A stretch of DNA of 64,000 bases from Cyclina sinensis (lineage: Eukaryota; Mollusca; Bivalvia; Venerida; Veneridae), in contig JAAONU010000013.1 of assembly GCA_012932295.1 (NCBI GenBank), positions 11,124,821 to 11,188,820 on the forward strand. The letters run 5' to 3'. The notes under the pieces are model-generated. The model saw only the letters and a list, made by a program, of their open reading frames with translations, made no database searches and was not told the origin of the DNA. The number at the start of each line of letters is the position of its first letter. Position 1 is the first letter of the stretch. Shown here piece after piece: positions 51,201 through 64,000 of this stretch. The translations under genes and the position numbers were made by a program.

Positions 51201-52096
51201 AAATATATCTACTGAAATACAATCCTATTTCACTAAACTGGACTATAGCCCGAGTCGGTTAGCATGCATTCTAAAAACTGTGTCAAAAGATCACTAATTT
51301 GAGCCAGGATCTTATAAAGAATGAGACATCTCTAATGCAAGAAAGACTAGTGATGTAAATAAAGAACCTGTATCAAGACTATGCTTAGGTACAAGACTGC
51401 TACCAAAAACAAAACATATTTTAAAGCTTCGCAATCATCTATAATCTCTATTAAAAATCATACCATCTCTAATCTCTACTAAAATCAATCACAGCATTCT
51501 TTATAATCGAAGGCATTTGTAGGTCACTCATAAAATTGTTGAAAATTTTTACTCAAAAAAAATGTCATACGTGCTACACTCATTTGACCTGAATCGTTGA
51601 TAGAAACCTTAATGACAATATTTGATTGAATCCTATCAATGGCTTAAATAAATTTAACCTTTAAACCTTACACCACATTTTCTTCAACATAAACACACTG
51701 AAAATTAATTGAAGTTTTCATCAACTGACAAAAAAACATGAAAATTAATATGTCTTACTTTACCAGATAATAAATAAAGATGAATCTCTAATTCTAGTCT
51801 ACCCCATTTCCTTAAAATAATACATAAATTATCACAGTAGCATAGACAGAGATTATATTATCGTTAAAACAAAACTGAGCTGCTATAGTTCTATGGCTTA
51901 TTTCTAAATATTTCTAAAGCCTATCACATCGAAACCTATACAGGAAAAGAGAAAGTACCATATAAATAGTTGTCACAATTTGTCTTTTAAGTTCAGGTTA
52001 CTGTAACACCAATTTTAACACATTACACAAAAATACATGTAGATCATTTACAATAACCGGTGATTCCTATTGTTTTCTGTCCATGATTTTTTTTCA
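48238..52096. other. Intergenic region between convergent genes
   Basis: AT-rich sequence between the 3' ends of PSMD6 and the FN3/thioredoxin gene, which must include the 3' UTR of the latter (minus strand, below 52097). It holds a copy of the ~210-bp dispersed repeat (50333-50489) and a lysine-rich plus-strand open frame (50549-50737) that follows an acceptor-like TTAGTTTCAG but has no identifiable upstream exon. Confidence 0.45.
50333..50489 (-). repeat. Dispersed ~210-bp MITE-like repeat, copy 3 (shortened)
   Basis: Shares AACACTTAGCCTGC, GACTGAATGGCAAAT, GACCATGTTCAGGCTG and CCAGCATGATAAAGGTTTAA with copies 1 and 2; the middle part is deleted. Confidence 0.5.
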
Positions 52097-55000
52097 TCAT
52101 AATGTTTCATATGCAACTTGTACATTTTTACTACTAGCTGGACGCATCAGTATTTTATGTGTTTTTGGTGACGGTGTTTGACGCTCCATGTAGGGGCTCT
52201 TCAGAAGATATGCATATGTTGTAGAATGTGCCGAATATGGACGCTGGTTAACTGTCAGTTTACTTTTCTGCTGCTTTTTCCGTTTTGGACTTGGCTTTCG
52301 CTTCATGAACAATCGCTCACACTGATCACCTTCGGATTTGGCTGAAGTTGGTCGTTGTGGTTTAATGACAACATTCTTGAAAGGTGTCTGAGTGTTGATA
52401 AAACCAAGCACTGTTTCTGTAAAAACAAATGAAACACTCATACATCTAAAGTCCAGATTTTAAGCCTCTGTCTCAAGAAACATTTTACTTCTTAATACAG
52501 CTAGAATTTTGCTACACTCAAATTCAATTACTCCAAAAACAAAGATAAGAAGGTAACCAACCTGCAAATTAAAATTAACATATAACATTGCCTCTTAATT
52601 CTTAAATGAAAACAAGAGCTGTCAGAATGACACTGATGCCCCCTTACACATAACAGAAATCCCAAAGACCAATAAGGAATGTCAGTTCAGCATGGTAAGC
52701 TGAACTACGTTTAAAATTCCTAGATGACTTGTGCTCAAGTAATTGATGGAAGACCACTAATGAAGTACAGGTCCCTGTGGGTTCAACATTTGATGCAGTG
52801 AGCACAAAATATAAAGGATTTATCTAAACTTGTCCTAACAGCCTGTGAAGTTTCAGGAATCTACCAGTATGTACAAAAGAGTTACAGTTAAGAAACCATT
52901 TTCATACTGCAGGCCCAAGTACATGCAGCTTGGTACTAGGAGTAGTTGTTCTTGATTTATTGCTTGGTAACTGTTTTATAAGTGCAGGCATCTGTGAGCT
53001 TGACCTTTAATCCTGCCAACCCCTAAATAACATGGTTTATCTTCTCATCATGCCCAACCATTCTGTGAATTTTTAAAGTCCAAGTTGAAGCTAAGTTGTT
53101 CTTTAGTTAACACAAAACAATTTTCACCCTGCAGGTCCTTGAGAGTTTGACCTTTGACCTAGAGGGCCAAATACTGTAAGGTTTTTCAGGACATTCACAA
53201 CATTCCTTCTAAGAAATCTTGAATGAAATTTACCTATAGCCGCGTCATCAATGGAGGTATCATTCCTACAGCTGTCACATTTGAATACTGGACAAGGGAC
53301 AGCTGACACCTCGCTGAATGTGTGTCGCATAAATGCCGCAAAAGATCCATAGTCATAAGCACTGTATCTGCCATGCCAAGCAATATAACCTGTGCAGAAA
53401 TAAAACAATATGGTCATTACATTGAAAATTCACAACTACCAGTATGCAAATAGATTTTGTGCTTATTATTTCATACGTCAACATTCAAAAAGAAGAACTG
53501 AACAGCTAGAATCACCTGTTGAATAAAGTGAAAGATGCATTTGAATCTTGTTGGAATTATCAAGCTAAATCATAGAGTTGAAATGAGAATGGTAATAAAC
53601 TGCAAAATGTATCAAGTTCTTACCTTCCTGATGGATAAACAGGAATGTTGGTACACCAGCGATACCAAGCAGTTCTGTTATATCTACATTACTCTCACTC
53701 TCAATCTCTGCATCTCTCTTTATACCTGTAATGTATGTTTAGTTTGAGAACTCATCAACAGCACAAAACTAGAAAAAGAGTTCATACTAACAAATTTAGC
53801 TATATGTCTAGGTTGTTTTATGATAGAAACACAATTCAGTTAGAAAATTCAGGAGATACGTAAGCTAAACCAACAATTAAAACTTTACCTCCAGTTGTGT
53901 TTTTCCAGATATGATTGGTAGCTTCATATATAGATGAGGCACACTGACTGGTGGCATGCCAGATGGAACCATCTTCTCTCCACCCATTGGCTGTGATCAT
54001 ATGTATCAAGTCCTTTCTCTCTGTCACTGAGCTCCCGCTCGTGTTACAGGACACAGCAATAAAATTGTACTCTTTGGTGGTTTCACGGGCAAATCGTGCA
54101 AAGTAAGTCATAACTTTTTGGGATGGTAAACACCTTGAAAGGAGAACAAAAATTTAAACAACACATTTATACTGCTCAAGTGTCTAAAACTGTTTTATAT
54201 ATGAAAAATAGGGCTTCATTCATTACTTTCCTGCAGGCCACTTGTTTACTTACACGAAGAAATAATTATCGTACAGAATACTTTCATTTCTATGCAAAAA
54301 CTGAGAGAAAAGTCAGAAGACTAGTAGAGTCAGAGTTTCTACTTTTTCTTCCTAAGAAACAGACAAAAAGAATATACATTCATGACATTCTTTGTAAGGC
54401 TTATGATCAGATTTCATATGAAGCTGACAATGTAAGTTGTGGGCATACCAAGGTGTCCAGAAGAGTATAGCTGTTGGGTACTGTCTTGAATGTCCTTGTA
54501 ACAATGGTTTGTATTCTCCCTCAAAGATATCCAGCAGGCTACATGAAGGTGGGGGCACATGCTTCTTCAAGAGGCCCTGATTGGCCAGCTTCTTAGCCAG
54601 TTGACGCTCATACCCTATAGAATCCTGGTACTTGCAGCAGCCATGTTCTGGCCAACTGAAATGTAAGATGTAACCAATCACATATGTACAAACAACAGGT
54701 TTCTTATGCGAACCTCATTCCAGCAGGAATCACAACTGACAAGAAGAGACTAAAAATACATCTGACATATAATGTTTTAGAATCTATGAAGCATAAAGAA
54801 ATATAATGGAGCATTAAAATCACAAAAAATCTTCAATACTGACACCCCATTTCTAAGAATTATAATACATGTGACTTACACTTTTCCTCTACTGTGTACA
54901 CTATGGTAACAGTAGAAAGAGAAAGGTCTAAATGCTTCAGACAGAAGATCTATGCTGTTGGACTCCTCGCTTGCAGCAGACGGCTTGTCGGTCAGTGACA

Positions 55001-58000
55001 CCATTGTAAGTTTGTACATAGGCTGCTCTGTTCCAAGCTGAATAGGTAAAATAGGAGTTTTTACTTACATGGACACAATCATTTGAAAAAAGAACAATTA
55101 TCTGAAGTGGTTCAACTTGTTTCATATGTAATTACTCAAATGAACAAGTACATATTAGAAAAAGTGCTTGCAATTTCAATCAAAATTACTGTGTAATAAG
55201 TCAAGCTCTATAAACCACTAGGAAACAATCTTGCCACCCTACAAAATAAATTATTATGATATATGTTATATACCAGTAAAAACTATCAGACTTATAATAC
55301 CATTTTTAAAGCATAGTCCATCAGAAGTGTTGAATAGATTACACAAGTCTAAGCTACCTACCTTTATTCTGACAGTTTTGACTCCCTCATGCATTGGATT
55401 TCCATACTGTTTGCCATCAATCAGAACATTGTATCCTGTGACTTCAATATCTTTAGACTGTGGACACTGCCAGCTCACATGAGCTATCAGCTGACCTAAA
55501 TAGACAGAAAACCAGTCTTAAACATAGTGGTCATCAAGAAGGCTTCAACTATAACATAACCATCAGTATGTACAAATATACTGAAGTAAAATATATTAAC
55601 CTGATATATTAACATGAGAAATCTGCAAGAAATCAACACCCTCTCAAACTGACAAAACCAATGAGCAGATCAAAAGAGGACAGAATATCAATCAAAACTG
55701 ATGTTTTCAGTTTAAGTGAATTTTCAGAATTGAAAAATGCCTTTCACAACTTTTTCAGCACATGTTCAATGTTTGTATGCTTTGTTTTATAGTCAAAAAG
55801 GAACTGTCAACTTTACACAATCAAATCACCTGTGTAATTTTCTAGGGCTGAGAAGCAATCTTCTAAAACTTCCTCGACTCTGGTCAAAGTGTGTGCAGCT
55901 TCAATCACATCTCTGTCCTTCTCTGCTCGCATTGGATGAGTTAGTGCCCCTATCTCCTTGAGCTTGTGACCAACCTGTCTTATCAACCTGTCCACAGGAA
56001 TGTTAGTCATAGTTAATCATTTATGCTTTTCAAATGCAAAAGACTAAATTACTTACTGTCATCAAGAATTGATAACATAGTGTGTATGTACCAATCCATC
56101 TATTACATTAAAAAGAATATTATTAACTGGCATCAGGAAATCTAAACTGATAATTTCAAATACTTACAAGATAAAAAATAAAGGTATCTGTATTTTACTT
56201 ATCACACAAAGTTTACATTTCTTTGTTCAAAGTCAAGGCTCACAGTTCCAAACCACATTCTTTCAATCTAAAATTCAAGGCATTCTTGTCTCTGGTACTG
56301 AAAATTATATTTACTGAAGTTACTGCTCCTACCTGTCTCTCTTATTGACTAGATCACATGTAATTTTCTCAATCTGTCGCCTTTCATCAAAACCAACAAC
56401 TGTAGCAGCAATTCTTGGTGGATCTGGTGCTGGTGCTGGTTGTAGCCGGATGTAGTCAGAACACACGACCTCACTCGTTCCATATAACTATAAGGAAACA
56501 AGAAGACAGTAATGTATTATAAACCACTTCAGGACTCGACGACATAATAAATATTTAAATATCTACTAAAAAGTTTATAATCTTCTTTAAGTAATGGAAT
56601 GCTTAGATACATGTTTCATGGTTCATTAAATTTTGTTCACAAGCTTTAGGATAAAGCATGAGTAATGCTTCTTTCCTCAGTAATTGGCATGCTGAAAAAC
56701 GTCTTTTAGTTGGTTTCAGTTTTGCAAGTAGAAAGTAGGGCAGACAACTGCACATAACTGTTTTGATTAAATTGGTTTAATTCCCTGTAACAGTTAAAAT
56801 CATATCGGGCTGGCAGCTTACTTTATCATTATTTCTATGAAAGCCCTGAATTGCACTCCAATTTTCTGTAAGAGACTTCCTCACATAAATGGTAAAGGCT
56901 CAAACCCATGACTATTAATCAGTGAGAGGTTAAATGACTCCACCATAAAGACAATCACATACTGTTTTGAGAAGACAGATGTTACTTACATGCACTTCAA
57001 CATAGATATTATAGCTGCCTTTTTTGATATGCTTAAACTCTGCTTCCCTTGTATCTGGATGAACAGGTCCAATGCTTGACACCATTTTCTCTGTGTCTTC
57101 TTCCACACAGCAAACCTGTTAAATTAACCAAAAATGTCAAATCAATGCTACAAGATTCCTGGAGACAAGAAAGGATTAAAACTTCCTCAAAGTTCTGATA
57201 CTTTCACAACATTACATAGACTTATCACTGTCATGATATTTGTCAAAAGAAAAGCAATACAATTTATTTAGAACTTAGATGCAATGTGCTTACTGTCAAA
57301 ATTTCATATTATTCAAAATTAGCATTAAGCATTGCTGAGGCTTCAGATGTTATGTATCAATAACAAATCTTTTAAAACTAAGTTATGATACATTTATAGG
57401 CTGAACTTTTTTAAAACATCTATTTAGCTCCATATTTCCAAATTAATAATGCCCATGCCATATAAAATAGCTGCAACTTAACATTTTTTCACTTCTTATT
57501 TAAACAGATAAGAGTTTCTTACCCTGAAATGTTTAACTTTTACACCCTCAGTGACATAGGGATCTTCCCAGCCCACATGCAGGTTTGAGCTTGTATGTGT
57601 CGGCAGGCGATGTACACTTGGAGCCTTAGCTCCAGGCCACTCTACAACCAGAGGTTCTGACGGCTTACTGTTCATCTTCTCGAATGCTGTTAAAGCCTGT
57701 AAACATATGGATCTTTTTATTATACGCATACTTTATCTTTGCATACTTTTACATTTTATTAGAAAATAAGATTCTCAAAATGAATGTTTCGCCTTCTATA
57801 AACCAGCTAAAACTTAAAATAATTTTTTGTTTAATTTTATTCCCACAAAATAAGACAAAATACATTTTTCTGTACTTTTTTATGACAAGTAAAAAACCTT
57901 GGTTAAGATATATATGTATATAAAATCATATATACAAAGGTGTATTTTTATTGGGTAAATTTATTTTCATTGACATCTTGAAACTTTGCTTTTCAACCTC

Positions 58001-61000
58001 TCTGTGATCTGTTTTGAAAGAAAATCTTACCTGAACTTGGAAGGAGTATTCCTGGCACCATTTACCATGTGTGAATGTATAACTGAGCTGATCTGCATTC
58101 AAGATGGATTCCACAATTCCATTAACATACACCTTGTAACCAGTGATCAAAGCATCTCCATAAGTGTTTGGTTTGTCCCACTGGATAGCAATGTATCGGA
58201 AGTTGCAAGCCCTAAAATTTGAAATAAAACACCTTGTGTCAGTGTTAACAGTCAAGTGCACATAAGCTTCCCACAGTATAAATTCAACCTCTTCCATTTC
58301 TGTCAGTGATTGAATTCTATGACTTGGTGATCTAGAGCATTTGTTTTACAATCTACTTATTACCCATCAGTTGTGGGTTCAAATCCCTTTGTGGTTTTTC
58401 TCTGACATGTTGCATCTTTGCATTTTGGACAAAAGGTTGTAAAATCAGAAATGACTCTACCAAAGAGCCTTTGTTATTTAAAGATATACTATGCCAATCT
58501 TTGCATAAAATACTTTTATTGCAGAAATTAATTGAAATTTAGTAAATTCTTACTGAATATGTCTAATTAGGCTACTAGAATACACACAATAATTATGTAT
58601 AGGAAGCTGCATTCCCTATAACAGGTCATGTTATGTTGGTGCTTTCTTAAAAAAACTGCCAGTTTTTTTAATGACACTATGTATCTATACGGTGTTTACC
58701 TATAATGTGTAAAGTTTTAAATGTAACATATCTACTCTGTGTGTTCTAAAACATGTTTATTGTATATTTACACAGAGAAGGTGTAGTTGGAGTAGTAGTT
58801 ATTTGTATCTGAAATTTGAGCATAATATATCTTTAACTTTGCACCAACTTTACACACAGCACTGCGAGCATCATATGAGATTTGTTTTCTTTCAGTGTTA
58901 TAAAACACATACAGAGGAATATTCACCTTTGCGACAGGCATGGTCCATCCGGTGGTGCTGAGGTTTGCACTGTCAGCTGTTTAGACCTTTCCCTGATCTG
59001 TCCATCTCCATCAAGAGCAAGTAACCTCACAAAGTGGGTAGTACCAGGCAGACATTTGTTGATGACACAGTTAGTGTCCTTGTTGGACAGTCTCACCTCT
59101 CTTTCCTGATTGAATGAAAAAGTCCTTATTTTAAGATCAGAAATTATTTAGTTAGTTTGCTCACACTTGATGTAATTCATTAGATGGTGAAATAGAGGCA
59201 AGCAAATACAAAATTTCATGGACAGTCCAGATGTGATTCTTTGAACTGGCAACTGACAAGATTTAATTTCGTAGTGACACATTTTTCATTTTATTGCATA
59301 TTAATTGTCTTTGCTGAATGAACACAAGGAACAGATGAATGTTTTGTAATACAATGTCATTTTGTTCAATTGTTTTAACTGTAACTGAATTCTGGAACCT
59401 TTTTGAAATAAAAGCACTGAAATGGTGACTGTACAAGAGAAGGTGTAAAAATGTATTTAGTGTTCTTTGTGAATGGTTTCATATAACTGAACTTACAGCT
59501 GGCTGAGCAACACTACTCCACTGTATCTTGTAGCAACCGATGCCTTCTGTTTCCAAGAAGTTGGACCAATCCAGATGAACAGATGTCTCTGTGACCTTGG
59601 TGACCTTGACTGGAATGTCACGGTCATCTGTATAGGTCATCTCATCCAGAGCCTCTCCCTCTCTGGGACTGTGCAGGGAAGTGTTGATAGACAAAGTGTT
59701 TGATTTACCAGAGTCAGAATACTCTGGGTTAGCACTCAGGGCAACTAAATTGACCTTGTAATACCTGAAAAATAAGTTTAAACTGATTAAACCATACTCC
59801 CTAATTTTGTGCTCACTGGTAAAAATCTGAAGCACTGAAAAATTGAATCTGTCTCTAAATTTTGTTTTTCAACATCAATAAATTCAAAAAAACTTCAATA
59901 ACAAGTTCTATGTATGGATTGAATTATTATGACTGAAATTCTATAGTTATCAATGTTAAAAGATACACAAAGAAATACCAAATGGGAGGAGGGTTTTTTA
60001 CCTGTTTGGCCTACAAGGCACAACAGCTTTTCTATGGGTGCTACTCAGTTCATTTCCTGCCTTCTTATCATTTAAATACACTTGGTAACCTCTGACCCTG
60101 ACCCCTCCATATAATCTTGGTTCACCCCATTCTATCACAAACTCATCTGGGCTCCATGATTTCAGGAAGATTTCAGGGGGATCAGGTGGCCCAGGGATCA
60201 TAATTTGTATATTCTGTGGTTGCTGTGGTAAAGTGTCAGTAAAATAGGCTGGTTCCACTACCATGTCGTATACACTCCTGAAAAAGAAGTAATACTTAAC
60301 TGAGAATCAAGTAAAAACACTAATTTCTCATTTACTTTAACGGCGTTCTAGACTTGTCAGACTTCTGGCATATAGTTTGTAATGTATTTAAAAATAGAAT
60401 ACTTTAGTACAGTGCTTTCTCGTGAGTAAAATTAAGTCATTTTTAATGAAGATCTGTTTAACATCAACTCACTTCAGTCTTGTGACAGGTATCTGACACT
60501 TGCTGAAGTCAGAGCTCACATATTTTGTCTGTACGACACGGTCATCATGTGAGTACCAAATAATGTTGAACTGTTTCAGTAACGACTTCTCACCACCTTG
60601 CGTTGTCCATTGTAACTGAACATCACCAAATGTCTTGTTGTCCCGATCCTCATTATGAGTGAAAAATGCATCAAGGGAATGGATATAACCTGTAAAAAGC
60701 AAACCATCAAATAATCAAACAATGAATATCTGAAGTCATTGTTTCATAGTGCTGGAATAGAAAATAAATACATTTAGACTGGACAATCTCAGATCATCTG
60801 CATATTTCGTAAGTATGATTTTGATCTTATGTACTCACTATTATGGGCTCCACCTAACAACCATCACATAGGTTACTAAGTCAAGTAAAGAAATAAATAA
60901 GGTGGGCTTTGCCTATTGTAAAATACATATATTTACTAGAAAAGAGTAAAAAAGAAGGCCGGGAAAATCAAAATTTTTCAGCAGAAGGGAAAATCAAAAT

Positions 61001-63293
61001 TTTTCAGCAGAAGGGAAAATTTGGATGGCATACCATCCATGTTCTTTGGCAGTGTTATTTCCAGGGGCTCTGAAGGAGAGGCATCCAGGTTGTCTTCATC
61101 TTCCAGGAGCAAACCATAGTCCATATCTTGGGGGTTAGTGTTCTTGTAAGCACCTTTATACTGAAAACAAGTAGACTCATTTAGTCACAGAAAACTACCA
61201 AATAAAAGGAAACATGTATACAAAGAGAAGAAATATGCACTTTTAACACCAAAATGTTTTTATTATTTACAAATGATATATTCAGTGTAATTTTTAAGAG
61301 CTAATATGAAAACATACCTTGCGTTTTCTCTCTTTCTTGCCTTGTTCTGTACAGGTCAAGGCCACAAGGGTCACATGGTATAGCTTTCCTGATTTACACT
61401 TGGTCAGCTGACAACTTTGAGCCGCTGGTCCAAGATGACAGTATGTTTTTCCGTTGATTTCCAGCTTATACCCCTCGAGGTACCTGCGTAGGTAACGAGG
61501 TTTACCCTCAGCATCTTTCCCAACCACTGACATAAGCAAAGGTTTCTCCCAGTATAGCTGTGCTGTAGTTTGTGTGTAACCAGTAACCAATAAGACAGGT
61601 GGTTCTGTCGGTGCACGAGTGCGTGCATACAGTGGTCGAGACATGATATGAGCTGTGCGTCTGTATTTTTCGATTCCAGAACCACTTTCATCATCTTTAT
61701 TCAGTGAAGTTTTCACGCTAACAACTGCTTCCACAATGATCTTGTACTGATTTCCTGGTGTAAGATCATCAATTACAAGCGTATCCTCTGTCGGCAGTAA
61801 GTTCACATGACTTGCTACCACAAAGTCATCATCTTCTTTTCTCTTGTTATATTTGACATCAGCCCATCTAACAATAACTCCTTGAAGCTTGTTGGACCCA
61901 TACACAATGGGTGGCGTCCAAACAAGCTTCAGAGATGATGTTGATGCTTTTGCCACTTTTAGAGCAGCAGGTGGCTCAGTGCCAGATGTTTTTGTCAGAA
62001 TACTTGCATTTGGCAACCAAGGAGAGTCATCTGCTGGTAAAATTGTGTCCTTTGGTATAGTGCGTGCAGTTTTAAGTCTATGTTTATCTGGCAGTCTGTC
62101 AAAGTATTCATCAGTGATAGCGGTGATGCGTATCATGTAATCAGTCTTCTCACGCAGTCCTTGGATGTCTGCTGTAGTGGCATCAGGAATGGCGTCAACA
62201 GACACATGGTGAGGGTCCCCAGTATTCAAAGATACTGCATCAAGTCTGATTCCTATGTAAAGAAAAACACTCAATATTAGGAATGGGCACACAATTTCAA
62301 AAGGTTTGCATCTTAACTTAAAGGTCATAATTTTTGTAGTGACCTTCAGGGCTGAAATTTTGCCAAACTTGATTAAATCTACAAGCATATGTTTCAATAC
62401 ACACACTGCCAATTTCTTTACAGAAAGCCATGAAACTGATAAATCTTCCTGTTTTATTATATACCTTGTATATTACTGATTGGTTACTCCTAACTGCACA
62501 ACTAAGAAAGGTCAGCTTTCAGCAGAAGTATTAAAGTATGTCTGGATCGATGAGATTATTGAAAAAAAAGCTCTACAAAGATTATAACATACCAATAACA
62601 TCCACTCCATGTTCTCTAGGTGGATCCCAGGCTATTTTGATTGCTGAGCATGTTGTCGAAATAACACCCAGGTTTGATGGCGGGTCTGGTGGGCGAGCAG
62701 TTCTGACAAGAAGGTTGTCTGACTTTGCTGTCAGTATAAAAGCACTCACTGTCTCACGACCCATCGTCTCAGCCTCTGTTTAATGAAATAAGATGATTTC
62801 AAAATTTCTCATTTTACAAATTTAATGAAGGCAGAAGAGGATTAATCATATATGACACAAAAGGCTTTACAAATGTCCTCTTTTTTTAAAACAAAAATCT
62901 TAAAAGACTGAATTTTTGTGTGTTAATAATTAATAAGTTACATTGATCCAACCTTCCAAACAGTTTGCATAAAGTCTATTGAATAGCAATCTAATTAAGT
63001 GCTAATGAGATGACGATAGGCTATTTACATTTTTTTATCCCTGTATTCTCTTGGCTTTGTTTACTTCCAGCTAAAACAACTTTCTAGTATTTTCAGATTA
63101 CATTTAAATTTAATACTGTACAAAATCTATTTACTGAAGACTGTAGATTTGAAATAATACACCATTTTGGTTATGTTGTTCTGTCATAAGACATTACCTT
63201 CATCAATATCCTTGTATTTCTCCATTCTCCTGGCTTCCACAATAATAGTGTAAGTAGTGGCTGGCCGTAGGTTAGTGATCAATAAATGATCCT
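52097..63293 (-). CDS. Multi-FN3 protein with C-terminal CXXS thioredoxin domain (5'-partial, 20 exons)
   Basis: Exons 5' to 3': 63293-63198, 62775-62593, 62252-61318, 61160-61034, 60689-60473, 60277-60002, 59764-59497, 59105-58927, 58211-58031, 57696-57523, 57115-56990, 56487-56333, 55987-55830, 55495-55362, 55037-54880, 54655-54449, 54133-53889, 53725-53624, 53389-53234, 52416-52097. All junctions keep frame, giving ~1465 residues; the start lies right of the window. About ten fibronectin type III domains fill residues 1-1110 (repeated PP-x-x-P starts, W in strand B, GYKVYVNG-type strand C). A thioredoxin fold follows (~1170-1340): FWTPWCLPSQKVM at the active site and GVPTFLFIHQEG with the cis-proline. 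The second active-site cysteine is Ser, so a classic disulfide reductase is unlikely. The basic tail has RPTSAK, RPYSAH and RPASSK. No membrane segment is visible. I do not recognise a named orthologue. Confidence 0.9.
52613..53190. mobile_element. Diverged tandem-repeat element fragment
   Basis: Begins ACAAGAGCTGTCAGAATGAC with ATGCCCCC; contains diverged units with TCCCTGTGGGTTCAACATTT (52771), CTGTGAGCTTGACCTTTAAT (52990) and GAGAGTTTGACCTTTGACCT (53132). Related to the 18097-19250 family. Lies in the last intron of the FN3/thioredoxin gene, ending close to the exon at 53234. Confidence 0.5.
58320..58480 (+). mobile_element. tRNA-derived SINE head
   Basis: A-box-like TGGTGATCTAGAGCAT (58325-58340) and a near-perfect B box GGGTTCAAATCCC (58375-58387), then a non-tRNA tail. 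The stems do not pair well enough for a functional tRNA. Intronic, antisense to the FN3/thioredoxin gene. Confidence 0.5.
60961..61020. repeat. 26-bp tandem duplication next to a splice donor
   Basis: Two perfect 26-bp copies beginning GGGAAAATCAAAATTTTTCA and a partial third lie within 14 bp of the donor of exon 61160-61034. Confidence 0.85.
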
Positions 63294-64000
63294 CTGCAAC
63301 AAAAGAAAGAACATGTTTAAATACTCATGGATCATAAACTTTCAATTCTGCCAATGCATTGCTTCCAATGCTTTGTTAAATAATTAAAGCTTACCATTTA
63401 CACAGATATCAGTTTAGACAATACAGAGTTATCATTCTTGAACAATTTACTTACTTCCCTTAGAACTGCACAAACTTTCTGTCTACACTTACTCAAAAAA
63501 AAAACAAGTAAAGTGCTAACTACTGTACAGTTTTCAAAATACAAAATTGGATACATGTAATTAAAAATTCAGCTGATTTATCATGAACTTTCAAACTTGT
63601 AAGGAAACCATTTGAGTTCCCATTCCACTGATACATGAATGATTCCCTACATCATAAACAACAAAGTTTCTCAAGATTGGCAAGTACCTTGTCCAACAGA
63701 GAGACTATCGGATAGATCATGAAAAGAGCTTAGATTTTCACATTACTGTTAGACTATAGAAAATACTAGTAATAAATGTTTGGCTTGAAGTACATGGAAG
63801 CTTAAATTGATTGATTAGTGTAAATGATTAAATATACATGAACTATGGGAAAAACAGGGCAGGTACATAATTTGTGATTATAACACAGTAAAATATTTAA
63901 TTCTACAAATATTGTTAACAGCTCTCAAATGTGTTAATTATACATCAATAACAAGGCATGAAATCAACTGAATTTCATTAAAGGTCATCTACAAAAAGTG
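63294..64000. other. Intron of the FN3/thioredoxin gene
   Basis: AT-rich sequence upstream of the first exon seen. The first exon starts inside a codon, so coding sequence must continue to the right of the window; I see no further exon here. Confidence 0.5.

Noticed and set aside
58320..58392. Functional tRNA gene
   Set aside because: Good B box but no paired acceptor stem; interpreted as SINE.

Overview
The window is nuclear DNA from an animal, most probably a marine bivalve mollusc. It is AT-rich, every gene has many short exons with GT-AG introns, and much of the non-coding DNA consists of elements with internal tandem repeats, terminal hairpins and GGAC microsatellites, an organisation known from clams and oysters. 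The species cannot be fixed from the sequence alone.

Four genes can be supported. (1) At the left edge, on the minus strand, are two exons of a fibrinogen-related (FReD) protein (501-1402) whose 3' part lies outside the window. (2) APPL1 (adaptor with BAR, PH and PTB domains) lies on the minus strand, with its CDS running from 38378 down to 10557. I rebuilt 22 exons plus one likely 18-nt microexon, about 730 residues. The PH-domain exon carries a one-base frameshift in this sequence. (3) PSMD6/RPN7, a 19S proteasome lid subunit, is on the plus strand at 38668-47906: 8 exons, exactly 389 codons plus stop, complete. APPL1 and PSMD6 are head-to-head with 289 bp between start codons. (4) At the right edge, on the minus strand (63293 down to 52097), are the last 20 exons of a large protein of unknown function. 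It has about ten fibronectin type III domains, then a thioredoxin fold whose active site reads C-L-P-S instead of C-x-x-C, then a basic tail with RPxSA-like motifs. Its 5' end is outside the window. It converges on PSMD6.

The most unusual structure is in PSMD6 intron 7. The last ~50 nt of exon 7 plus its 5' splice site have been amplified as a strict 70-bp tandem array (about 16 extra copies), so the intron is filled with decoy splice donors. A separate transposable element has split the array.

The introns and spacers hold at least six tandem-repeat elements (1748-3258, 6331-7396, 18097-19250, 33935-34628, 40271-41332, 45233-46300), a pogo-like MITE (5454-6216), other TIR elements (25689-26848, 27664-28088, 38895-40037), a LINE reverse-transcriptase relic (37700-38130), tRNA-derived SINE heads (16575-16810, 58320-58480) and a G-rich tract (33291-33712). 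Several of the tandem-repeat elements repeat nuclear-receptor half-site motifs (TCAAGGTCA, AGGTCAAAGGTCA) dozens of times.

The genes are not an operon. APPL1 (endosomal signalling) and PSMD6 (proteasome) are housekeeping genes that probably share one promoter region; the FN3/thioredoxin protein and the FReD protein are independent neighbours.
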